58,555 bases of DNA from Candidatus Izemoplasma sp. (GTDB lineage: Bacteria > Bacillota_I > Bacilli_A > Izemoplasmatales > Izemoplasmataceae), in assembly GCA_007131405.1 (NCBI GenBank), contig SLQR01000032.1, forward strand, positions 1 through 58,555, given 5' to 3'. The notes beneath the pieces are model-generated. The model was not told the origin of the DNA, made no database searches, and saw only the letters and a program-made list of their open reading frames with translations. The stretch's first letter is position 1, and the number at the start of each line of letters is the position of its first letter. A program made the position numbers and the translations under genes. This document shows positions 43,595-52,109 of this stretch, in pieces.

Positions 43595-45930
43595 AATGCC
43601 GTACTGAGAGGGACTTTTTGAATCCGTACATGGCTTAAATAAGACACAAAACCAATAAATAGACTCATCACTAAGAACCCAATAATAACGGTAAATACGG
43701 AGAAATTAAACACAAACACAAACCCAAAGTCACGGTAAAGCATATGCAACATGCGTGTAATCATAAAGATTGATACAAGACACGCCAGCACATAACTCGC
43801 CCCTAAAATGAGAAAATTGTCACGGAAAAACACTCGATAGGTTTCCTTTGAAGTATAGCCTAAAGCTTTTAAGGTTAAAAATGTCGGCAACACACGATCA
43901 AGTGCGGCGTTGATAAGGTAATAAAACATCAAAAACGCCACCAGAACACTTATCACCATCAAACCATACAAGACACGATTGGTTAACTGAAAAAGCTGAT
44001 TGATCTCTTCAACAACCACCGAATAATGGATAATACGAAACGCATCGGCGTCACTTTCAATCACCTTTGAGGTGAAATAGCCATTCACCATCGGTTGATC
44101 GCTATAGCCTTGAAGTGCATTGAAGGTTTCATGATTCATATAAAGCGCACTTTCAATCAGTTCACTGGTAATTTCAGTCACCGGCAAGCGGACTTGGTTT
44201 CGTCCAATGCCGAGTAAAAGTTCATCCCCTATAGTTATATTATAACTGTTTGCGAAGTGTTCGGAAACTAAAACACCATGTTCGAGCAAATTATTTTGCG
44301 TCTCCATCGACTCAGAAAACCTTAAAAGCGTGGTATCATAAGGAATACCATACCCTTGAACATATGTTCTTGACGTAATGGTTTGTGCATTGATGGCTTG
44401 GATTTCCACAAAACCATAGACAAACGGTTCATGCTCAGGATCAACGGAGGGTGTATGGTTTTTTAAAAAAACCATTTGTTCGAAATGTTTGCCTTCGAGG
44501 GTTTGCGATTGAAAGTCATCAATCAAATCCGCCGTAAAACGACTAAACAAGAAAAGCGTAGCAACACCAACAAAAAGCAGGCCACGACCCATGAATTTAC
44601 GCACCTGATGCATGCGCATGCGTGCGTGTGTCATCGTTTTCTCACGTGAAAACCGTTTAATCACCGAGTAACTATACCCATACGTTCCGCCCATCATCAC
44701 AAGAACCGGAAGCGCGATGCCAAACACAAAAACCAAGCCATCAACCCGAAACGAATCATGAGGATAAAAATAGCGCGCGGTATAGAAACGGTAGAAGAAA
44801 TCACTAAGGTAAAGACCAATGAACCCAAAAACAATGAGCAAGAAACTAAAATAAGCTGCAATGACAAGCTGACTTCTCGCCAGTTTCGCGCGTGAATAAC
44901 CAAGTGCATAAAGCGTTAAAAACATCAATTTTTGTTTATCCAAATGGTTTTTAATCGCGTAACCAATAAGCACAAACGATAAAAGATAAAAGAGAATCGA
45001 GAAGCCATTCACAAAAGTGGATGTTACCCCGCTTTCAGTCGAAACAGCTTGAATGCGTAAATTGTACTCTTGAGGCACAACGGTTTCAACCATGCGCATA
45101 TTGCGCCCAAGACGCTGCACATCACTTTGCATGATCTGATAGACATCAAAGTCCCCTTGAATGGATTCAAAATCACCGGACCCTTGATAATAGACTTTAA
45201 ACGGTTCTTCAAACTGCAAAAACGTTTCAAAATCAACTAACACATAACTTTCTGTATGAGCGTCATACGTTAACGAGGTTGTTTGAAGCGCAGGCAAGAT
45301 AAACTGCGGCGAATAGAAAAAACCACTAATCTCAAAAGTTTTTCCATGAATAATAAACGCATCCCCAACATCGAGTTGATTGGCGATACCAAAGGGATGA
45401 AAAAGGGCGACTTGTCCTGTATTTGGCGCGTTACCATCAGTAAAATAAGGACGATTTAGCGTTTGATTCACGGTGAGCACTTGATAATGAAAATCCCCAT
45501 CATCAAGCGCAAAACGATAACTCAGTTCATAATGAACTTGATCAGTTTGAAAAGGTGTAATGACACTAGCGTAAATCCGTTCAACTAAGTCAGGGTAGTG
45601 ATAAATGTGGGTTTGAATGTATTGGTTGATGGCATTCATTTGATAGGGATTATTTTCATCAAGGGCAGGAAATTCAGCATAAAGATCCATCGTATTGTAA
45701 ACATCTAAACGTTGCGCCCCACTTAGATGGTTAAAATCAATCATCCCCAGTGAGACATGAAACGATTCAACATTTTGTTCTTCTAAAAAAGCATCGACAG
45801 GTGCATTGAGTCGCCTAAGCATTGGGGTGATGGTCATGCTTGTTAAAACAATCACGATAACGATTAACGATAAAACCGCTAATTCAAAGGGTTTTTCACG
45901 GATGCGAGTGCACTGTTCTTTTATAAGCAT
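43582..45930 (-). CDS. Large FtsX-like ABC transporter permease
   Basis: About 782 residues in the MacB/FtsX layout. There is a first membrane segment at 15-35, an extracellular domain to about 305, three segments (about 310-335, 355-380, 400-425), a further segment near 455, a second extracellular domain to about 670, and three last segments (675-700, 725-750, 755-780). The C-terminus ends VPLSTALKKV, as FtsX-like proteins often do. No ATP-binding gene is adjacent, so its ATPase is elsewhere or it is an orphan. The start is the ATG after GGTGGTGAT; an in-frame GTG upstream lies in the ribosome site. The substrate is unknown; lipoprotein release and peptide export are both possible. Confidence 0.85.
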   Translation of the reverse strand: MLIKEQCTRIREKPFELAVLSLIVIVIVLTSMTITPMLRRLNAPVDAFLEEQNVESFHVSLGMIDFNHLSGAQRLDVYNTMDLYAEFPALDENNPYQMNAINQYIQTHIYHYPDLVERIYASVITPFQTDQVHYELSYRFALDDGDFHYQVLTVNQTLNRPYFTDGNAPNTGQVALFHPFGIANQLDVGDAFIIHGKTFEISGFFYSPQFILPALQTTSLTYDAHTESYVLVDFETFLQFEEPFKVYYQGSGDFESIQGDFDVYQIMQSDVQRLGRNMRMVETVVPQEYNLRIQAVSTESGVTSTFVNGFSILFYLLSFVLIGYAIKNHLDKQKLMFLTLYALGYSRAKLARSQLVIAAYFSFLLIVFGFIGLYLSDFFYRFYTARYFYPHDSFRVDGLVFVFGIALPVLVMMGGTYGYSYSVIKRFSREKTMTHARMRMHQVRKFMGRGLLFVGVATLFLFSRFTADLIDDFQSQTLEGKHFEQMVFLKNHTPSVDPEHEPFVYGFVEIQAINAQTITSRTYVQGYGIPYDTTLLRFSESMETQNNLLEHGVLVSEHFANSYNITIGDELLLGIGRNQVRLPVTEITSELIESALYMNHETFNALQGYSDQPMVNGYFTSKVIESDADAFRIIHYSVVVEEINQLFQLTNRVLYGLMVISVLVAFLMFYYLINAALDRVLPTFLTLKALGYTSKETYRVFFRDNFLILGASYVLACLVSIFMITRMLHMLYRDFGFVFVFNFSVFTVIIGFLVMSLFIGFVSYLSHVRIQKVPLSTALKKV

Positions 45931-46055
45931 GTTTATCACCACCTAATTCACTTTTATTATACAATATGGACGCATAATTTCCTAAAAACTTATGCATTTA
46001 TCCTTTGTTTTCTAGTAAAGAAAGTTTATAATAGAAGCATAAAGGAGATGATAAA

Positions 46056-47543
46056 ATGAAACGCATACTACTGTTAACACTTACCCTTATTGTAACGTTT
46101 TCTTTAAGCGCTTGTGGTCTTTTCCGTGACAATGAAGAAGAAGCCGCTGAACGCGTTATTGAAGAATGGGATGGAAGCCTTCAATTCCTATCCGATGCAA
46201 TGACTGAAATGAATTTAGAAGAGCAATTTGAGTTGCGACATAGTTTAGAACTTGATGTTGAAGAAAATGGTGTACGTAATCAATTATACGTCGACGCAAT
46301 CATTCGCGGCATCAAACAAAACGGCCTATACACGACCGAATATTTATTCGAAATTCGTCTGCCCGATACGATGCCACTTGAGGTTGATACGTTCACCCTG
46401 AACATGATCATACAAGAACAAGGTGAAGCATTTGATTTTTACATCAACATCGACACCATTCGCGACATTGCAACCGCTGAAGAGATCGATGAGTTTTTTG
46501 ACGTCTTAGATATGTTCGCGATTAATGAATCCTGGGTTCGCTTTACGTTTGCTGACAACATGCAAAACATTGTTGAACTTGAGATGCTTGAAATGTTGCT
46601 TGAAAAAATGAATATGGAGTTTGTGCTTGATTATATTCTTGATGAATTTGGTCTCAATCTTGACTATGAGCTTGGTGAATTCTTTAATGAATCACAAAAA
46701 TATTTCAATGACGCCGAAGCCTTACTGCAAAAATATTTTAATCTTGATTACATCGGGAACCATGATGATGTAGAAATCGAACTTGAGAAAACCGAAGATA
46801 ACCATATTCAAGCGGTGGTAAAAGTTGATCACATCATGCTCGCATCCATTTTAGAAGCGTTTGCTTATGATGCGTATGATTTCTTAGTTGAGATGGGCGC
46901 AATGCCTGCAGATATGGATCCGCTTAAAGATGTTGACCTTGAAGAAGAACTCTCCGATATGCCAGCCCCAATCTTTGTGCATATCGAATACGACCCATAC
47001 ACACTTGACTTCATGAAAATTACGATTGATTTTTTAGACTTAGTTGAAGATGCCGATCCAAACACGACCTTTATGGCGTTTAACTATGAAGTCGAGGTCA
47101 AAAACACGACCACCATTAATGTACCATCTGCCTATGGTGATTTAAACCACGTAGCAGAAGAAGCAGCAAAACTTGCGCTCATGATGGATATCATGATGAT
47201 GATGACGACAAATAGGTATCTTATGCACGAAGAAGGAACGTTTACGCTTGAAGATTACTCCCCGTCTCACAACGCTTTATTCCATCCAACAATGAGTGAA
47301 ATTACCGTTACAAGCACAACGGTTATCGTTGATCTTTATTACATCGACGAAGTCGCTGTATTTACCGAACCACTCAACCTGACTGCCATGGAAGCCAACG
47401 CGCCCGAAGAGTTGATGAGCCGTGAATGGATTGAGTATGTTATTGCGCCACTCAATGACGCAACCTTTAGTCTTACCCGATTCTTTGCTTGGTCAGCTGG
47501 TGAATTAGGTATGGACATGATAAAAGATGATTTGATGGATTAA
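46056..47543 (+). CDS. Large acidic lipoprotein, ends at an in-frame TAA
   Basis: 495 residues. A type II signal peptide (MKRILLLTLTLIVTFSLSAC) with lipobox LSAC is followed by an acidic, helix-rich mature protein that shows no enzyme motif. From about 375 (LMMDIMMMMTTNRYLMHEEG) the sequence changes to a pilin-like pattern of short strands. The open frame stops at TAA 47541-47543 and then continues in the same frame for 97 further codons (see the next entry), so the intact protein was probably about 593 residues. AAAGGAG precedes the ATG, and TATAAT is just upstream. No close paralogue was seen in the window. Confidence 0.75.
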   Translation: MKRILLLTLTLIVTFSLSACGLFRDNEEEAAERVIEEWDGSLQFLSDAMTEMNLEEQFELRHSLELDVEENGVRNQLYVDAIIRGIKQNGLYTTEYLFEIRLPDTMPLEVDTFTLNMIIQEQGEAFDFYINIDTIRDIATAEEIDEFFDVLDMFAINESWVRFTFADNMQNIVELEMLEMLLEKMNMEFVLDYILDEFGLNLDYELGEFFNESQKYFNDAEALLQKYFNLDYIGNHDDVEIELEKTEDNHIQAVVKVDHIMLASILEAFAYDAYDFLVEMGAMPADMDPLKDVDLEEELSDMPAPIFVHIEYDPYTLDFMKITIDFLDLVEDADPNTTFMAFNYEVEVKNTTTINVPSAYGDLNHVAEEAAKLALMMDIMMMMTTNRYLMHEEGTFTLEDYSPSHNALFHPTMSEITVTSTTVIVDLYYIDEVAVFTEPLNLTAMEANAPEELMSREWIEYVIAPLNDATFSLTRFFAWSAGELGMDMIKDDLMD

Positions 47544-47837
47544 GCGTACCAAGTGCATAATGCAGCTCAAAATTATTGCTACGATACATGGGATGAAGAT
47601 TACTGCGACTGGAACGGCGATAACGCAGTTTTAACCAGTGCACAGTTAGCCCCGTATCTTTATAACTGGGATATGGCCTATGAATATGCTGCACTTTATG
47701 ATGGTTCATTTTATACAGTCCTTGTTGCAAACGACACCCATTTTGTCTTTGGTATTATGTGGTATTGGGATGTTTTATTTGAATCACGTGATGGGAAAAC
47801 CTTCCAACAATTAATTGACGAACACTTTCATTCCTAA
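47544..47837 (+). pseudogene. In-frame remainder of the large lipoprotein, after a TAA
   Basis: 97 codons in the same frame as the lipoprotein, directly after its TAA. The protein sequence (AYQVHNAAQNYCYDTWDED, later VLTSAQLAPYLYNWD) looks like real, selected sequence, with a pilin-like helix and two cysteines, and ends at a stop followed at once by a strong terminator. A GTG at 47553 could restart translation, but no ribosome site precedes it. The simplest reading is a recent nonsense mutation. Readthrough or a sequencing error is possible; TAA is the least leaky stop and there is no homopolymer here, so slippage is unlikely. Confidence 0.6.
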
Positions 47838-47845
47838 CCGCATTT

Positions 47846-47872
47846 AAGCGCGCCATGTAGGCGCGCTTTTTT
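47846..47872 (+). terminator. Terminator after the interrupted lipoprotein
   Basis: Stem AAGCGCGCC/GGCGCGCTT, loop ATGTA, T run. Its position at the end of the 97-codon extension supports the extension belonging to the gene. Confidence 0.92.
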
Positions 47873-47887
47873 ATTTCCGAAAAAGCA

Positions 47888-47917
47888 TTGACAACGCTTA
47901 CATTTATCGACTATAAT
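47888..47917 (+). promoter_or_regulatory. Consensus promoter of the lysine fermentation operon
   Basis: TTGACA (47888-47893) and TATAAT (47912-47917) are both perfect, with an 18-base spacer. Transcription should begin near 47924, at the 5' edge of the riboswitch. Confidence 0.85.
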
Positions 47918-47920
47918 GAC

Positions 47921-48098
47921 GGTGTGTAAAGCACACAGAGGCGCAAAGCGTTGGGTAGTTTTTAGTGGCTTAAGAAGCCGGATCTTCGACACTAAAAAAC
48001 GAAGGCACGTTTTGCCGAAAGAGTTATGAAATTCGGTCATAACACTTGGTGATTGAGGGCACGCTTCAATCATTGCCATTTATTAAAATGGAGAGCTG
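47921..48098 (+). ncRNA. Lysine riboswitch (L box) aptamer
   Basis: Several conserved lysine-aptamer features occur in order. AGAGGCGC is at 47937-47944 and the AGT region near 47957. The P2 arm pairs 47958-47967 with 47990-48000 and is capped by GAAG/CTTC around the loop CCGGAT (47978-47983). GCCGAA is at 48014-48019. The P3 arm GTTATGA/TCATAAC (48023-48029, 48037-48043) encloses ATTCGG. P4 has core GATTGA/TCAATC (48051-48056, 48066-48071). P5 is CCATTT/AAATGG (48076-48081, 48086-48091). The loop CCGGAT is complementary to ATTCGG (one G-U), matching the known L2-L3 kissing contact. P1 is the weak point: only CAG 47936-47938 with CTG 48096-48098 is clear, and GTGTGT/GCACAC at 47922-47936 could form a competing hairpin. 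The downstream genes degrade lysine, which supports lysine as ligand. Confidence 0.88.
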
Positions 48099-48119
48099 GT
48101 TAGTATAACAGCTCTTTTT
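48092..48119 (+). terminator. Riboswitch-controlled terminator of the lysine operon
   Basis: AGAGCTG pairs with CAGCTCT, extended by TTA/TAA past a bulged G, and is followed by TTTT at 48116-48119. Its 5' arm includes the CTG that would close aptamer P1. Ligand binding should therefore weaken the terminator and allow transcription: a predicted ON switch. Confidence 0.75.
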
Positions 48120-48144
48120 ATATTTTATAAGGACGGTGATATTT

Positions 48145-48567
48145 ATGATTCATTCGATACACATTGGGGATGAACGACGTTACAAACGCATCATTACCCA
48201 AACAGACGTAAAACGTTTTGGTGAAGTCAGTGGGGACATGAATCCAATTCATTTTGATGAGCATTACGCGAGTCGAACAGTGTTTAAGAAGCCGATTGTT
48301 CACGGCATGCTAGTGGGTTCCTTATTTAGCAAACTCTTCGGCATGTATTATCCCGACGCGGGTATGATCTATTTATCGCAATCGCTTAAGTTTATTAAGC
48401 CGGTTTATCCAGACACCGAGCTTGACATTGTGGTGCGTGTTAAAGAAGTTATACTTGAAAAAAACCGGGTCATCTTTCAAACCGACATCTACGGTGATGC
48501 CGAACAACTTTTACTCACCGGTGAAGCAATCATGATGCCACCTAAAGCAAAGGATTCCAATGAATAA
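48145..48567 (+). CDS. MaoC-like hydratase (hot-dog fold), first gene of the lysine operon
   Basis: 140 residues. The (R)-specific enoyl-CoA hydratase motif is present: FGEVSGDMNPIHFDEHYA with the catalytic Asp and His, and PIVHGMLVGSLFSKLF. It probably hydrates an enoyl-CoA such as crotonyl-CoA to 3-hydroxybutyryl-CoA. The classical lysine route goes from crotonyl-CoA to butyryl-CoA, so this gene hints at a side branch or an alternative exit. AAGGACGGTGAT lies before the ATG at 48145, right after the riboswitch terminator. The stop overlaps the next gene by 8 bases. Confidence 0.85.
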   Translation: MIHSIHIGDERRYKRIITQTDVKRFGEVSGDMNPIHFDEHYASRTVFKKPIVHGMLVGSLFSKLFGMYYPDAGMIYLSQSLKFIKPVYPDTELDIVVRVKEVILEKNRVIFQTDIYGDAEQLLLTGEAIMMPPKAKDSNE

Positions 48568-49216
48568 ACGCATAGACAAACAAGCTTTTATCGATAAGCT
48601 TAAAGACGGTCAAACCGTCATGGTCGGTGGGTTTATGGCGGTTGGAACCCCAGAAATTCTGATTGATTGGATGGTTGAGGCAAACGTACAAGACTTAACC
48701 TTAATCTGTAACGATGCTGGGTTTGGCGATAAAGGCATCGGCAAACTTATTAAAAACAATCAAGTAAAAAAACTCATTGCTTCCCATATCGGACTCAACC
48801 CCTACGCGGGCCAACGTATGAGCGAAGGAACCTTAAGTGTTGAACTGGTGCCACAAGGAACCTTAGCCGAACGGATCCGTGCTTTTGGTGCGGGACTTGG
48901 TGGTTTGCTTACCCCAACTGGGATGCATACACTAGTTGAAGAAGGCAAACAAGTCATCAACGTTGAGGATAAACCCTACTTGCTTGAAACAGCCCTTGGG
49001 GCAGATCTTGCGCTTATTGAAGCAAAAACAAGCGATCATTATGGGAACCTCATTTACGATAAAACTGCGCGTAACTTTAACCCGGTGATGGCCACGGCCG
49101 CACACGAAGTCATCGCCCTTACTCATAATCTAGTAAAGACACTCGACCCTGAATGCATTGTTACCCCACATGTCTTTGTGGACGCCTTAGTCATGGAGGT
49201 GCACGATGAACGCTAA
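48560..49216 (+). CDS. atoD: CoA-transferase alpha subunit (acetoacetate/butyrate type)
   Basis: 218 residues, typical of AtoD/ScoA. Signature stretches are VMVGGFMAVGTPEILIDWM near the N-terminus, ELVPQGTLAERIRA, and GLGGLLTPTGMHT. With the beta subunit it moves CoA between acyl groups; in lysine fermentation the expected reaction is butyryl-CoA plus acetoacetate to butyrate plus acetoacetyl-CoA. It overlaps the hydratase gene by 8 bases and the beta-subunit gene by 11, so the three are translated together. AAAGG precedes the ATG. Confidence 0.94.
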   Translation: MNKRIDKQAFIDKLKDGQTVMVGGFMAVGTPEILIDWMVEANVQDLTLICNDAGFGDKGIGKLIKNNQVKKLIASHIGLNPYAGQRMSEGTLSVELVPQGTLAERIRAFGAGLGGLLTPTGMHTLVEEGKQVINVEDKPYLLETALGADLALIEAKTSDHYGNLIYDKTARNFNPVMATAAHEVIALTHNLVKTLDPECIVTPHVFVDALVMEVHDER

Positions 49217-49853
49217 AGAGATTATTGCATCCCGTGTGGCTAAAGAACTAAGCGATGGTGACTTAGTCAATTTAGGCATCGGACTACCAACCTTAGTCGC
49301 AAACTATGTGCCGAGTAACATCGACGTGTTTTTTCAAAGTGAAAACGGATTAATTGGGCTTGGCCCAACCCCAGACGACGATGAAATCGATAAGAATCTT
49401 ACCAATGCCGGTGCGCAATACGTCACCTTAAAACAAGGAGGCATGTATTTCGACTCCGTCACATCCTTTGGGATTATCCGCGGAAACCACGTGAATATTA
49501 CCGTTTTAGGCGCTTTAGAAGTTGACGCCGAAGGCTCCCTTGCTTCATGGATTATTCCTGGAAAACTTGTCCCTGGCATGGGTGGCGCAATGGACTTAGT
49601 GGTGGGCGCAAAAAAAGTGATTATCGCGACAACCCATACCAATAAAGGCAAACCAAAAATCAAAAAACGATGCACCTTACCCCTCACGGCCTATAAAGAA
49701 GTTGACATGATTGTGACAGAACTGGCGGTCATGGAAGTCAGAGACGATGGCTTGCATTTACTTGAGCGTCATCCTAATGCCACCATTGAAACAATCATTG
49801 AACAAACCGACGCACCACTGATTATCAATCACGTAAAATTAATGGAGGTATAA
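49206..49853 (+). CDS. atoA: CoA-transferase beta subunit (acetoacetate/butyrate type)
   Basis: 215 residues. The catalytic glutamate is in the SENGLIGLG motif, where acyl-CoA forms a glutamyl-thioester. Further beta-subunit signatures are [47 protein letters not shown] and [11 protein letters not shown]. It pairs with the alpha subunit encoded just upstream. GGAGGTG within the end of atoD precedes the ATG. The order alpha, beta, then kal follows the pathway end of lysine fermentation. Confidence 0.95.
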   Translation: MNAKEIIASRVAKELSDGDLVNLGIGLPTLVANYVPSNIDVFFQSENGLIGLGPTPDDDEIDKNLTNAGAQYVTLKQGGMYFDSVTSFGIIRGNHVNITVLGALEVDAEGSLASWIIPGKLVPGMGGAMDLVVGAKKVIIATTHTNKGKPKIKKRCTLPLTAYKEVDMIVTELAVMEVRDDGLHLLERHPNATIETIIEQTDAPLIINHVKLMEV

Positions 49854-49855
49854 AC

Positions 49856-50242
49856 ATGAAAAACGTTATGCACCGATTACGCTTATCCCAAGCGGACGCA
49901 CATTATGGTGGCGATTTAGTTGATGGCGCAAAAGTCTTAGCCTTTTTTGGCGACGTGGCCACCGAACTTTTAATTCATACCGATGGGGATGAAGGCCTCT
50001 TTCGTGCCTATGAATCCATTGACTTTTTAGCCCCACTTTACGCGGGTGACTTTATCGAAGTCGAAGCAACCCTTATTCACAAAGGCAACACTTCACGCAA
50101 AATTGAATTTGCTTGCTACAAAGTGATTACAGCAAGAAAAGACATCAGCGCATCCGCAGCGGATTGTTTAAAGGAACGCGTCCTTACCACCAAAGCAGTA
50201 GGAACTTGCATCGTGCCAAAGGACAAGCAACGTCATGAATAA
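49856..50242 (+). CDS. kal: 3-aminobutyryl-CoA ammonia-lyase
   Basis: 128 residues of hot-dog fold, matching Kal in length. Typical stretches are [33 protein letters not shown] and [20 protein letters not shown]. It removes ammonia from L-3-aminobutyryl-CoA to give crotonyl-CoA. Assignment rests on this pattern and on its place between the CoA-transferase and Kce genes. The start is 2 bases after the atoA stop, with TGGAGG before it. It overlaps kce by 8 bases. Confidence 0.93.
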   Translation: MKNVMHRLRLSQADAHYGGDLVDGAKVLAFFGDVATELLIHTDGDEGLFRAYESIDFLAPLYAGDFIEVEATLIHKGNTSRKIEFACYKVITARKDISASAADCLKERVLTTKAVGTCIVPKDKQRHE

Positions 50243-51077
50243 ACTCATCATAACCTGTGCAATCAGTGGCGCGGAAGTGATGAAAGAGCATAATCCCTAC
50301 GTGCCTTATACTGTCGATGAAATGGTCCGTGAAGCACGTGAAGCCGTCGACGCAGGCGCGGCCATCATTCATTTGCATGCACGCTTTGATGATGGCACAC
50401 CTACGCAAGATAAAGCTCGATATGAAACCATCATCAAAGCAATACGTAAGGCATGTCCGGATGTCATCATTCAACCTTCAACAGGTGGCGCAGTGGGCAT
50501 GAGCCGTGAAGAGCGAATGCAAGTCACAGAACTCCCAATTGAAATGGCGACACTTGATTGTGGGACGCTTAATTTTGGTGGGGACGCTATTTTTATCAAC
50601 ACCGAAAACGACATAAAATATTTCGCGAAAACAATGAAGGAGCGAAATATTTTCCCCGAACTTGAATGCTTTGAGAAAGGCCATATTGATATGGTCTTGA
50701 ACCTTCACAAAAAAGGCTTTATCCACGCCCCACTTCATTTTAGTTTTGTGCTCGGTGTCAATGGCGGCATGCGTGGTGAAGCAAGAGACTTTCACTTTTT
50801 GCGCGAAAGTTTGCCCCCTAGTGCCACCTTTAGTGTCGCTGGGATTGGGCGTTATGAATTCCGACTTGCTGAACTCGCCATTCACCATGGCGGCCATGTC
50901 CGTGTGGGATTAGAAGATAATATTTACCTTGAAAAAGGTGTGCTAGCCGAAGGCAACAAAGCCCTCGTCAAAAAAGTCGTTGCCATGGCAAACGAAGCAA
51001 ATCGTTGCGTTGCAACCCCAAAAGAAGCGCGTCAACTACTTGGCATAAAGGAGTTTGATCATGAAAACATATTGTAA
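50235..51077 (+). CDS. kce: 3-keto-5-aminohexanoate cleavage enzyme (BKACE)
   Basis: 280 residues of the DUF849/BKACE TIM-barrel family. The zinc ligands are His46 and His48 in [13 protein letters not shown]. Further family motifs are ITCAISGAE at the N-terminus, [10 protein letters not shown], and [15 protein letters not shown], with a Glu that contacts the amino group. It condenses 3-keto-5-aminohexanoate with acetyl-CoA to give acetoacetate and 3-aminobutyryl-CoA. AAAGGA lies before the ATG inside kal. It overlaps the kdd start by 17 bases. Confidence 0.95.
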   Translation: MNKLIITCAISGAEVMKEHNPYVPYTVDEMVREAREAVDAGAAIIHLHARFDDGTPTQDKARYETIIKAIRKACPDVIIQPSTGGAVGMSREERMQVTELPIEMATLDCGTLNFGGDAIFINTENDIKYFAKTMKERNIFPELECFEKGHIDMVLNLHKKGFIHAPLHFSFVLGVNGGMRGEARDFHFLRESLPPSATFSVAGIGRYEFRLAELAIHHGGHVRVGLEDNIYLEKGVLAEGNKALVKKVVAMANEANRCVATPKEARQLLGIKEFDHENIL

Positions 51078-52095
51078 GTACGGAAGCCATCGTGTCATTA
51101 GCCCAAAAGGAGCGTTGCCACAAGCCGCCGAAATAATCGATAATACCATGACGCTTTACCCAAATGAAGTATTAATAGACGTTACCACTTTAAACATTGA
51201 TTCGGCCTCATTTCATCAAATTAAAGAAGTCTGCAACCACGATAAAGACGCAATGAAAAACATGATTCTTGACATTGTCGCGATGAAAGGCAAAATGCAA
51301 AACCCAATCACAAAAAGTGGTGGGATGTTAATTGGTGAAATTCGTCAAGTAGGCGCAGATTTTCACAATCAAACGCTTACCCCAAACACCAAAATAGCGA
51401 CCCTTGTTTCGCTTTCGTTAACCCCTTTAATGATTGATGAAATCATTGACATTAACTTAAGCAACGAACAAGTCACCATCAAAGGGAAAGCGATTCTTTT
51501 TGATTCAGGACTTTATGCGGAACTCCCGCATGACCTCGATGAAAAATTAGCGCTTGCGGCACTTGATGTTGCCGGCGCGCCAGCTCAAGTAAGAAAACTC
51601 GCAAAAAAAGGCGATACAGTCTTTATTTTAGGCGCCGCTGGTAAAAGTGGCTTACTGTGTGCCTATGAAGCAAAAAAACAAGTCGGTCAAAAAGGCAAAG
51701 TCATTGGGTTAGTCAATGAAACCCCTCAAGTGGACTTTTTAAAAGCCTTTGATGTCTGTGATGAGATTCTCTTTGGCGACGCACTCAACGCTTTAGCCGT
51801 CTATGAAGCCGTGAGCGACGTCACAGACGGTAAACTTGCCGATCTCACGATTAATGTCGTTAATGTTGAAAACACCGAAATGACTTCGATTCTAAGTACC
51901 AAAGACGAAGGCACGGTCTATTTCTTTAGCATGGCCACATCATTCACCAAAGCAGCTCTAGGCGCTGAAGGTGTCGGCAAAGACGTTAACATGATTATTG
52001 GCAATGGTTACACAAAAAACCATGCCCTCATCACCCTTGATTTATTAAGAGAAAACAAACAAATACGCGACGCGTTTTCAAAAAAATATATCTAA
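51061..52095 (+). CDS. kdd: L-erythro-3,5-diaminohexanoate dehydrogenase
   Basis: 344 residues. The N-terminal domain reads [21 protein letters not shown] Rossmann domain follows with GDTVFILGAAGKSGLLCAYEA, where the GAAGKSG loop binds NAD. It oxidises 3,5-diaminohexanoate to 3-keto-5-aminohexanoate with NAD(P). Assignment follows the family pattern and the place between kce and kamA. The ATG at 51061 is chosen because AAAGGAG lies 7 bases upstream; an in-frame TTG two codons earlier would leave too short a spacing. Confidence 0.94.
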   Translation: MKTYCKYGSHRVISPKGALPQAAEIIDNTMTLYPNEVLIDVTTLNIDSASFHQIKEVCNHDKDAMKNMILDIVAMKGKMQNPITKSGGMLIGEIRQVGADFHNQTLTPNTKIATLVSLSLTPLMIDEIIDINLSNEQVTIKGKAILFDSGLYAELPHDLDEKLALAALDVAGAPAQVRKLAKKGDTVFILGAAGKSGLLCAYEAKKQVGQKGKVIGLVNETPQVDFLKAFDVCDEILFGDALNALAVYEAVSDVTDGKLADLTINVVNVENTEMTSILSTKDEGTVYFFSMATSFTKAALGAEGVGKDVNMIIGNGYTKNHALITLDLLRENKQIRDAFSKKYI

Positions 52096-52109
52096 AAAGG
52101 AGGTTCGCC

